From NCBI RefSeq assembly GCF_014695375.1, contig NZ_JACJOG010000015.1, positions 49,756 through 113,755 on the forward strand: a DNA stretch of 64,000 nt, given 5' to 3'. A program made the position numbers and the translations under genes. Position 1 is the stretch's first letter. Each line of letters opens with the position of its first letter. Below are positions 57,218 to 64,000 of this stretch, piece by piece. The DNA is from Coleofasciculus sp. FACHB-T130. Its GTDB lineage: Bacteria > Cyanobacteriota > Cyanobacteriia > Cyanobacteriales > FACHB-T130. Below the pieces are notes generated by a model, which was not told the DNA's origin, searched no databases, and saw only the letters and a program-made list of their open reading frames with translations.

Positions 57218-59575
57218 TTATCTAAGGTAGAGGTTTGTTGCTGTCTGTAAGTCTTCCATTACTTTTGGATAGTTTCCCAAAACTGCATAAGCACTACTCC
57301 TTCTGTTGTAAGCATCAGCATAGTTGGGATTGAGATAAATTGCGTGAGTAAAGTCCTCAACTGCTCCTTGAAAATTTCCAAGTTGATAACGCTCAACTCC
57401 TTGATTGAAGTAAGCAACTGCATCTTGAGGATGGGAGGGATCGTTTTTAACTTCCTCTGTATGGCTCTGGTTTGGTTCAGACTGCTGCCGATACTCCTCT
57501 TTTCGCAAGTCATAGGAATTATTTCCACGAATGTATTCTTTAAGAATAGAGTTGCGATTCGGGTGGCGCAGCTGTCTAATGGCTTTCGCTTCAATTTGCC
57601 GAATCCGTTCGCTGGTTACATTGGAAATTTGGGCAATTTCTTCAAGAGTTTTCATCCGTCCATCATCCAATCCGTAGCGGAGACGTATTACATCCCTTTC
57701 ACGAGGACTAAGGGTGTCGAGGACGCTTTCTAAGTCTTCCCGCAGCAAGTTTTTGGAAACTTTATCTTCTGGGGTTTGCTCATCTGTTTCAATCAAATCT
57801 CTCAAACACAACTCTTCTTGTGTATCTCCCTCATAAAACCACGGGTCTTTGTTTAAATTGACATGGATAGGAGTTTCCAGAGAAATGGGTAACTGAACAG
57901 ATTTGGTGATAAATTGCAGTTTCTCAATGGTCATTTCCATGCGAGTAGCGATTTCATCTTCAGTGGGCTTACGACCCATCTCTTTAGAAATAAGCCTGCT
58001 AGTTTTCTTAATTTTAGAGATAGTTTCATACAGATGAACAGGCAAACTAATTGTGCGAGATTGGTCAGCTAGCGCACGAGTAATTGCTTGCCTAATCCAC
58101 CAAGGGGCGTAAGTTGAGAACTTATAACCCTTTTCATGGTCAAAATTTTCCGCAGCCCGAATTAAACCCAGACTACCCTCTTGAATCAAGTCTTGGAACG
58201 ATAATCCTCGATTCATGTATTTTTTGGTAATTGAGACAACCAAACGCAGGTTTGAATGCACCATTCTATCTTTGGCGCGACGACCTATATAGAGGCGATG
58301 ACGGAACGTGGGCAGGTGCTTTTTGACCTCTTTTAACCACTCTTCTTGTTGAGGCTCTCGTCGGAGTTCTTTAGCAAGCTTCTCCCAATAGCACTCAGAT
58401 TTTAATACTACTTCTGCCCACTCTATATCCTGTGGTTCGCGATTTAGCTGCTTAATGAATTGCTCACGTAGTCTTTCTAGTTCCATTAGGTCTGCCACTT
58501 TACGGGCGAATTCAATTTCTTCATCAGATCGTAGAAGACGAATTCGGCCAATTTCTTGTAAGTATATGCGAATAGAATCTTCCGTATAGTGTCTGTTATT
58601 TTTTCGGGCGCGAGGATGGATAAAGCAATCTTCACTATACTCATCTCCACTCTCATCTGCTTCGACATCCACCAGTTTATATTGGTTATCCTCAACCTCA
58701 AATAATTGTTCTAACTGGCTTTGAGGTTGGATAATAGTTTCAATTGCTTTGTTTATCCGATATCTAATTACCCTTCTTACCTTGGTAGTTGAGCCGTCTG
58801 AGTGAGTAATTATGGCTCCTGGTGTAAGAACTTCTGTCTTAAATCTCTCTACCCTTTGCCGCCACTCTTGGAAATACTTATTCAGCATTTCTAATTGTAT
58901 CGGGACTATCTGTGGTTTTTGGTCTGGTAGGGCAATCACAATTAATGCGTGTCTTAAATCCAAGCCGTAAGTTTTATTTGCTGCATTCAGATAGGCAACA
59001 CATTGGATTTTATATTCGTGTATCCGCTCCACTGGATAGGGCTGATGGGTGGTTTTCCAGTCTATAAGGCAGAGCGCTCCCTTCAATTGCACAATACAGT
59101 CAACTTTTCCCCAATAGCCTAGCTCTAGATTAAATACAAAATCTTCTACGTACAGCACCCGCTGTATCTGTCTCAGTGCAGGCTCGATTGATCTACACCA
59201 CGGTTCTAGGTCTTTTGAGCAAGATTGGTATCTGTTATTTAGGCAGTTCTCTATCCACTCATGCAAGCGTTTCCCACGGTCTCGCACTTCGTCCCGCGAT
59301 TGTTTCTGTAATTCCTCCGAGCCTGTATGTTGCTCCTTTGCGGGGTAGTAACCTAGTGGCTGATGGAGTGTTGTTTCTTGAAGAATGCTTGAAACACTAG
59401 ACAGCTTGTGCTTTAGGTAAGTACAGAACCAGTTAGCTGTGTCACCTTCCAACCTCTGCAAGCTTCTGGCTAAAACTTGCTCATTGAGGTTCTCAAATAT
59501 ATCATCAAGGGCTGTATTGCTGCGTTTTTGGCAGCAATGTATTACTTGCTCAATTAGCTGGTTAAGCAGTGTCAT
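57218..59575 (-). CDS. RecB/Cas4-like nuclease domain fused to sigma-70 factor and TPR
   Basis: 785 residues, one frame, AAGGA before the ATG. (i) Residues 100-245 resemble PD-(D/E)XK exonucleases of the MGME1/Cas4/RecB kind: GKRLHEWIE, a G156-K-V-D159 strand, CLIDWKTT with D172-x-K174, and Q191-x3-Y195. (ii) After an acidic linker like that of SigA, HYTEDSIRIYLQEIGRIRLL (region 1.2, 329-348) leads to SNLRLVVSITKKYMNRGLSF (region 2), KFSTYAPWWIRQAIT (2.3/2.4), region 3, and VTSERIRQIEAKAIRQLRHP (4.2). (iii) Residues 716-782 hold two TPR-like helix pairs (AYFNQGVERYQLGNFQGAVE, NYADAYNRRSSAYAVLGNYP). Compared with SigA, Pro491 replaces Thr (E. coli 432) and Ser655 replaces Arg584. It should bind RNA polymerase; why a nuclease is attached is unknown. 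Confidence 0.85.
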   Translation of the reverse strand: MTLLNQLIEQVIHCCQKRSNTALDDIFENLNEQVLARSLQRLEGDTANWFCTYLKHKLSSVSSILQETTLHQPLGYYPAKEQHTGSEELQKQSRDEVRDRGKRLHEWIENCLNNRYQSCSKDLEPWCRSIEPALRQIQRVLYVEDFVFNLELGYWGKVDCIVQLKGALCLIDWKTTHQPYPVERIHEYKIQCVAYLNAANKTYGLDLRHALIVIALPDQKPQIVPIQLEMLNKYFQEWRQRVERFKTEVLTPGAIITHSDGSTTKVRRVIRYRINKAIETIIQPQSQLEQLFEVEDNQYKLVDVEADESGDEYSEDCFIHPRARKNNRHYTEDSIRIYLQEIGRIRLLRSDEEIEFARKVADLMELERLREQFIKQLNREPQDIEWAEVVLKSECYWEKLAKELRREPQQEEWLKEVKKHLPTFRHRLYIGRRAKDRMVHSNLRLVVSITKKYMNRGLSFQDLIQEGSLGLIRAAENFDHEKGYKFSTYAPWWIRQAITRALADQSRTISLPVHLYETISKIKKTSRLISKEMGRKPTEDEIATRMEMTIEKLQFITKSVQLPISLETPIHVNLNKDPWFYEGDTQEELCLRDLIETDEQTPEDKVSKNLLREDLESVLDTLSPRERDVIRLRYGLDDGRMKTLEEIAQISNVTSERIRQIEAKAIRQLRHPNRNSILKEYIRGNNSYDLRKEEYRQQSEPNQSHTEEVKNDPSHPQDAVAYFNQGVERYQLGNFQGAVEDFTHAIYLNPNYADAYNRRSSAYAVLGNYPKVMEDLQTATNLYLR

Positions 59576-59794
59576 TAATCGCGATCCTTGGCAAGGAGTA
59601 GAGTAGGCTCAATTCTTAGAGTTCCCATTACTGAATTACTGTTAACGGTTATCAAGGCACAGTTAGCAAAACTTTATGCAAAGTGATGTCGATGGCTCTA
59701 GGTGATCGCATCCTCCCCAAACTACTCACAAACTCAGCCGACAGAGGTGACAATCAAGCTATGACTAGCAGTAAAAAGATGTAGTAAACTAACC

Positions 59795-59900
59795 GAGATC
59801 AACTTGCAAAATAAGCCAGAGTGGTTTGCGGATGTCTCGCCTTATAGCAAAGTTCCAGTCATTAAATACGGTAGCGCTGCGTTTGGGAATCCACTATCAT
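59795..59900 (+). pseudogene. Glutathione S-transferase relic 2
   Basis: EINLQNKPEWFADVSPYSKV and PVIKYGS correspond to the segment with the cis-proline of GSTs (NKPEWFxxVSPYGKVPVI). One base is then missing, after which CVWESTII can be read in another frame, the same part as in relic 1. There is no start in frame and no C-terminal domain. It lies between the sigma-fusion gene and a GT39 gene; the rest of 59576-59928 contains no gene. Confidence 0.78.
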
Positions 59901-59928
59901 CTCTTTTCGAGCAACAGTCGCAATTTCC

Positions 59929-61422
59929 CTAACTGGAAGATTTCTTTAATAAATAATGTTCTACCGTTCCTTTGTCATCTTGATAAGTCTTTGAGTAATT
60001 TTCGTCGATGTAAGTGTTGAATTGACTATTACTCTTAAATGTTTCAATCCATCTTGCTAGGACAATTTGTTCGGGACGATACTTTTTCAAAACAGCAATA
60101 ATATCATCGAAAGTCAAATTTCCCGATTTAAATCGTTTATCTGACATAACGGCAAGTTCTGGAGGAACCGGCAAACCCGCATAAAAAGCGTATATGGGAC
60201 GATCCGTGAATATCCATTGAGTGGAATCCTTGTGTTTCAACACTAGATTCATAACTTCAAGACTTTTGGGTGGTCTTCCTTTAGGCTTAGCAGGAATCGC
60301 AATCATAGAGACAATCAAAAGTGCTGTGGCTAAGAGGGGAAAAATTAGCTTTTTGAAGTTTAAAGATTTTGGATTAGAATTCCACCCTTCTGGAAAAAAA
60401 TTAATGACTAAAGCAACTCCATAGCCAGCTAACCAGCAGATGGGAATCGCCAGTAAAGGATAGTAGTGATACCAAACAGGTTTATGCTTGAGGAGAATTA
60501 GGCTAGCAGTCACTAGCCATGTTATAGGAAAAATCCCCTCTCTTTGTTTTTTAAATAAAATTGCTAGGCTACCAATGAATGCCAAAAATACATAGTCATA
60601 GTCTTGATAAAGAAAGTAAGGTAAATTTTCAATATTATTAAAGGTTGTTGATTGACCTTGAACTTTCTCTCCCAAGTGTGCTTGAACTAGCTGTTCATAA
60701 TTAAAAGCTTGAAAAATTAAGCTAACTCCTAGATAGATAACTGCAATAAAAATTAACCATAAAAGCAGGGGAGATAAAACAGAGGACGGAAAGAAGTTTT
60801 TTGATTTACTTGCCTCCGGTTCTCGGAGTTTAAAATCCAGCAGATAAAAAATCATTAAAGGAACCAGAAATATAGTAAATAGTTTTGTTTGCAAAGATAC
60901 TGCTAAAACGGCTCCTGATAAAATAATGAAACGTTTACGACGCTGCCGTTTGTAGAGAGTTAGCAAATAAACAGAGAGCATTGCCAGAGATAAAGAGGGA
61001 ATCCCAATCATCACGGAAATGCTGAGTCTAAGAAATAGCCATGAGCTGAAGAGTAATATTGTAGCGACAAGAGTAGGTATTATTCCTAAAGAAAAGCGTA
61101 GAATTTGATAAAAAGACCAGATTAGAAGTGCTGAGAAGAGTATAACCAACACCCGTGCCGCAAAAACTGAATATCCAAATATATTAAACCAGTAGGATAA
61201 TAAGACTGTGAATAGAGGTGGTTGATCGTTCCATATCTGCGTGTATAGAGAAAAGCCTTGCGAGTATAAAAGCGCTTTGATTAAATTTAATCCCTCGTCA
61301 TAATCGAATTCAAAGGCTTGCTGAACTGGTCTGATGGCAAGTACGAAGCCAACATAGAGAAATAGTATGAGTAAATGAAAAAAGATATTCTTTAAATGGG
61401 TCATGTTTAATAAAATTTTCAA
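59929..61422 (-). CDS. GT39-like membrane glycosyltransferase (ArnT/PMT type)
   Basis: 497 residues with about 11 membrane helices in the first 400. The first periplasmic loop contains FEFDYDEGLNLIKALLYSQG, the Asp-Glu-rich motif of GT-C family 39 (catalytic acid next to the first helix), then YTQIWNDQPPLFTVLLSYWF. The C-terminal soluble part (DSTQWIFTDRPIYAFYAG, ARWIETFKSNSQFNTYIDEN) resembles the periplasmic end of ArnT-like enzymes. It would move a sugar from a polyprenyl-phosphate carrier onto lipid, glycan or protein outside the membrane. It is followed on the same strand by the sigma fusion after 350 bp. Confidence 0.82.
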   Translation of the reverse strand: MKILLNMTHLKNIFFHLLILFLYVGFVLAIRPVQQAFEFDYDEGLNLIKALLYSQGFSLYTQIWNDQPPLFTVLLSYWFNIFGYSVFAARVLVILFSALLIWSFYQILRFSLGIIPTLVATILLFSSWLFLRLSISVMIGIPSLSLAMLSVYLLTLYKRQRRKRFIILSGAVLAVSLQTKLFTIFLVPLMIFYLLDFKLREPEASKSKNFFPSSVLSPLLLWLIFIAVIYLGVSLIFQAFNYEQLVQAHLGEKVQGQSTTFNNIENLPYFLYQDYDYVFLAFIGSLAILFKKQREGIFPITWLVTASLILLKHKPVWYHYYPLLAIPICWLAGYGVALVINFFPEGWNSNPKSLNFKKLIFPLLATALLIVSMIAIPAKPKGRPPKSLEVMNLVLKHKDSTQWIFTDRPIYAFYAGLPVPPELAVMSDKRFKSGNLTFDDIIAVLKKYRPEQIVLARWIETFKSNSQFNTYIDENYSKTYQDDKGTVEHYLLKKSSS

Positions 61423-61522
61423 TTTTATAGGCGGCGCTCGCCTAAGATCAATAATTAATGAGAAGCTAATGGTAAATGGAGAGGATATTTTTAATACATT
61501 TTAAAAACTAATTGCACTTCGG

Positions 61523-61557
61523 AACCCCACCCTAACCCTCCCCGTAAACGGGGAGGG
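61523..61557. repeat. GC-rich hairpin related to 50470 element
   Basis: AACCCCACCC (61523-61532) followed by CCCTCCCCGT-aa-ACGGGGAGGG (61536-61557), a 10-bp perfect stem with a 2-nt loop, between two GT39 genes. Same building blocks as the element between frmA and fghA. The remainder of 61423-61695 is featureless. Confidence 0.7.
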
Positions 61558-61695
61558 AGAAAGGAGAAAGGGAGAAATCCTAGCTGAGGATGGGTTATAT
61601 AAATTTTCACAAGAGAGATACTCCCAATTAAATAGCTAGCAGACAAACCTTATGTAGGTTTTTATGTAATAGGTGAAATTAGTCAAGCGCTTATA

Positions 61696-63843
61696 TTATG
61701 TATCTGACCTTATTACCTCGACCTCACCAATGATTGCTTGGGTTCCTGGGGAATTTCCGACCGCATCGCGGACTTCCAATGCTTGTCCGTTGCTGGGCGA
61801 ATACCACCCTACCTCAAGACGGTAGCGATTAGGTGGTGTACCGGGTGTAACTGTAAGTTTATGGACATCCCGTAAGACTGTCCCTGAAGTTACTTGATCT
61901 GTGAAAAAATAACCATCCAGCGGACGTGCATCGGAACGGTTTTGCAGGTTTCCTTGCGTGTCGCGCAGACTGATGTTAATGGTCATATCAGGGGGCATCG
62001 GTGCTAAAAATTTCCAGTAGAATGTCACTACCAGCGCTTCATCGGGCAAGAGTTTAGAAGTATTCAGGTCATAACCGAGCAATTGTACCTGCTTGCCAAA
62101 AGACAAAGAAAGCGGAACCTGAATGCGTTCTAAATCCTCCAGTAAAGGCACCGGGCCAGGATACACTCGTGCATAGTCAATATCGTGCAATCGTGCCGCA
62201 TATAACGGTTGCTGAGGGGCAAAGTAAGCGATCGCTTTTGGTTCTGGCAACTGACGCTGGAATTGGTTGTAGTACAATACCACGCGATTCGCTGTCGTCC
62301 AAGGTTGAGGATCGGGCAGAATATCTTTTTCGATCGGTAAAGTTTGACCGTGAAAATAGGCAGCAAATGAGGAACTATACCAACTGGCGACTTTGATTTC
62401 TTTCGCATTCGGTAACTGATTCAACCATTTAGCCGCTAAGTCGAGACCCTCGCCTTGACCGATCATAAATATGTGTTTGGCAGCAGCCGAACCGCCCAGC
62501 AAAGGGTTGTAATAGCTCAGGTAATAAGGATAGTAGGGGATAAGGACGATGAGTTGTAATCCGAAAAGGGCGATCGCTGTCGTTACGCCTCGGTTAATTC
62601 CCCACTGACCAATGTGATGCTTCCCAAAGCGACGCCGCAGTACCTCCGCACCACGTCCAACCCAAACCACTATTTCAAGCCAGCCAACCGCAGATAGCAG
62701 TGCTAGCACTGGCAATAAAAGGTTAATGTAACGGTCAATCTTACTGTCGCTGACTGAGAGGGTCAGCAGCACGCACAAGGGAATTAAAGCGAGTGCTGTT
62801 ACTTCCGGCATCTTCTTTTGGTGACGCCGCAGCTTGGGGATTAGCAATATCGCTAAAAATGCCAGCAACCCCACTTGCAGCACGGGAGAGAGACGATACG
62901 CCAGCACTAGCGGATAAAAAAGTAGTCCCGGCGAATCAGTGATTTGCCCTAAAAAGAAAAGTACGCCTCTGGCTGACTCTTTCAACAGACCTTTATAAAT
63001 CTGCGCCACAACATAGGAAGGGGACACCCACATCGCAGGCCAAATTAGAACGATTGTCCCTAAAATGCTCAATCCCCACCACCTGAGATCCGCCAACTGC
63101 CGCTTCCAACCCCTTTGAGGAAAGCGGGTTCGCCAGATTCCCGACTCAATTAGCACGATCCAGAGGGCAACAGCAGGCAAGATAAATAAAGCTGTCACTT
63201 TTGTCGCTGTCGCCAGTCCCATAAATACCCCAGAGGCGACAAGCAAGCGACGGCGATAGCGATCGCGTAGCGGCGCTGATGCGCTTAGCAAATCGCTCCG
63301 CAGATACAGTAAAAATAGCAGCAACGCCAAAATACTAAAATCAGCCATGAGCGCGTCAGTCGTGAGGTAGCGCTGATAAGCCAAAAAGAAGGGTTCTAGT
63401 AACAGTAGGCTAAGAGAGCATAGGGCGACGGATTGCCCCAATAGCTGCTTTGCAAGTATATAAAAACACACCATACACGCTGAAGCGATCGCACCCTGTA
63501 GCAAGCGCGGCAGCACGTAGAAGAGGATGGGGAACTGAACTTGGTTGAAACAGGCATCCAGGTCTAGTGGCTGATTCAGACCTAGCAAACTTGGGAAGTG
63601 CTTTTGCAACCGACAATTCGCTAACATACTGCTGCCAATCACCCACATATTGGTGACGCCTGGATGATGACGGCGATAGGTGCCAGTTAAATCTCCCTCC
63701 AGCAAGTTCTGTATAAAGGTGCTACCGCGAGTCATCCACAGCACTTCATCAGAATTGATGGGAACGGTAATTGCCAGGATGCGTAGCGTCAGCGACACCA
63801 GAAAGATGCCGAGCAAAAGAGGAGAGCCTTTTATTTTGATCAA
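61696..63843 (-). CDS. GT39-like membrane glycosyltransferase, large
   Basis: 715 residues. An N-terminal helix is followed by TVPINSDEVLWMTRGSTFI, carrying the Asp-Glu of the GT39 catalytic loop, and RRHHPGVTNMWVIGSSML, in the position of the PMT HHPG-like loop. Roughly 11-12 helices reach to about residue 460, then a ~250-residue extracytoplasmic beta-rich domain follows (KQVQLLGYDLNTSKLLPDEA, VTFYWKFLAPMPPDMTINIS, RYRLEVGWYSPSNGQALEVR). Such a C-terminal beta domain is frequent in cyanobacterial PMT-like proteins. Likely protein or lipid glycosylation with a polyprenyl-linked donor; substrate unknown. Confidence 0.83.
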   Translation of the reverse strand: MIKIKGSPLLLGIFLVSLTLRILAITVPINSDEVLWMTRGSTFIQNLLEGDLTGTYRRHHPGVTNMWVIGSSMLANCRLQKHFPSLLGLNQPLDLDACFNQVQFPILFYVLPRLLQGAIASACMVCFYILAKQLLGQSVALCSLSLLLLEPFFLAYQRYLTTDALMADFSILALLLFLLYLRSDLLSASAPLRDRYRRRLLVASGVFMGLATATKVTALFILPAVALWIVLIESGIWRTRFPQRGWKRQLADLRWWGLSILGTIVLIWPAMWVSPSYVVAQIYKGLLKESARGVLFFLGQITDSPGLLFYPLVLAYRLSPVLQVGLLAFLAILLIPKLRRHQKKMPEVTALALIPLCVLLTLSVSDSKIDRYINLLLPVLALLSAVGWLEIVVWVGRGAEVLRRRFGKHHIGQWGINRGVTTAIALFGLQLIVLIPYYPYYLSYYNPLLGGSAAAKHIFMIGQGEGLDLAAKWLNQLPNAKEIKVASWYSSSFAAYFHGQTLPIEKDILPDPQPWTTANRVVLYYNQFQRQLPEPKAIAYFAPQQPLYAARLHDIDYARVYPGPVPLLEDLERIQVPLSLSFGKQVQLLGYDLNTSKLLPDEALVVTFYWKFLAPMPPDMTINISLRDTQGNLQNRSDARPLDGYFFTDQVTSGTVLRDVHKLTVTPGTPPNRYRLEVGWYSPSNGQALEVRDAVGNSPGTQAIIGEVEVIRSDT

Positions 63844-63910
63844 TAGAAGTATGTGACTTTAAATTAATAGCCCATTTTCCGACTTTTAGAGCTGATTTAT
63901 AAAGTTGAGA

Positions 63911-64000
63911 CTAAGAAGTGAGACGGCTGAGCATCAGTCGTACCATAGCTCCATAAATCATTGCCTCACTGACCTCTGGCAGTAGTTCATAATCCTTGCT
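63911..64000 (-). CDS. IS5-type transposase, C-terminal end only
   Basis: From the window edge a minus-strand frame reads SKDYELLPEVSEAMIYGAMV and RLMLSRLTS, then TAG at 63913-63911. This is the conserved C-terminus of IS5-family transposases (KDYExLPExSExMIYxAMxRLMLRRL). The body lies outside the window, so it is unknown whether the element is intact. Confidence 0.8.
   Translation of the reverse strand, partial: SKDYELLPEVSEAMIYGAMVRLMLSRLTS

Overview
The window looks like a chromosomal segment of a filamentous cyanobacterium. Evidence is the very frequent GCGATCGC (HIP1) octamers and a light-dependent protochlorophyllide reductase. A pentapeptide/GUN4-domain protein, a ClpC ATPase, cyanobacterial-style sigma regions, heptanucleotide (STRR-like) tandem repeats and many DUF433/DUF5615/PIN toxin-antitoxin pairs point the same way. 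No rRNA, tRNA, CRISPR array or phage structural genes were recognised. Species cannot be assigned from sequence alone.

Layout. (1) 1-11522, all on the minus strand: a tightly packed exopolysaccharide/glycan operon. It holds a phosphodiesterase/sulfatase-like protein (cut by the window edge), an asparagine synthase, three GT4 glycosyltransferases, a polytopic membrane protein, four SAM methyltransferases and a MurJ/Wzx-like flippase, mostly with 1-16 bp overlaps. (2) 11647-19287: envelope genes: a secreted protein and an SLH-barrel protein (minus), Wza-type export protein and Wzc-type BY-kinase (plus), and a UDP-glucuronate 4-epimerase-like enzyme (minus). Together with (1) this is a complete Wzx/Wzy-style export set. 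(3) 19288-29940: three successive hairpins, a polytopic membrane protein, a 2199-residue TamB-like protein with eight 72-residue tandem units, a 22-unit 7-bp repeat and a histone-deacetylase-like amidohydrolase. (4) 30000-33700: small oxidoreductase/hydrolase genes, two of which have lost their middle parts, followed by further gene debris. (5) 34273-43133: clpC with a clear terminator, ogt, a DUF6615-like protein, a VapBC-like pair, a PII-like protein and an FdhF/YdeP-type molybdoenzyme. (6) 43300-48000: accessory DNA: DUF6887-like gene, DUF433/DUF5615 pair between two copies of a ~190 bp repeat, an IS5-type transposase relic, a CHASE3 chemoreceptor with repeat-built signalling arms, and a catalase relic. 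(7) 48003-55244: pentapeptide-GUN4 protein, the glutathione-dependent formaldehyde pathway (frmA, fghA), an F5/8-type lipoprotein, por and two membrane proteins. (8) 55600-64000: glutathione S-transferase relics on both sides of an IS5-family element (17 bp perfect inverted repeats, ATT duplication, A_AAA_AAC frameshift site) that has split a DUF433 gene; a remarkable RecB/Cas4-like nuclease-sigma70-TPR fusion; two GT39-like membrane glycosyltransferases; and the end of another IS5 transposase.

The most unusual object is the 785-residue gene at 57218-59575 (minus). One uninterrupted frame carries a PD-(D/E)XK nuclease-like domain, regions 1.2-4.2 of a primary-type sigma factor with substitutions at DNA-facing positions, and a C-terminal TPR pair. 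A second theme is decay of detoxification genes: catalase, two GSTs, a WrbA-like flavodoxin and an alpha/beta hydrolase are all present only as relics or internally deleted forms. All assignments rest on reading motifs by eye; no database search was possible.
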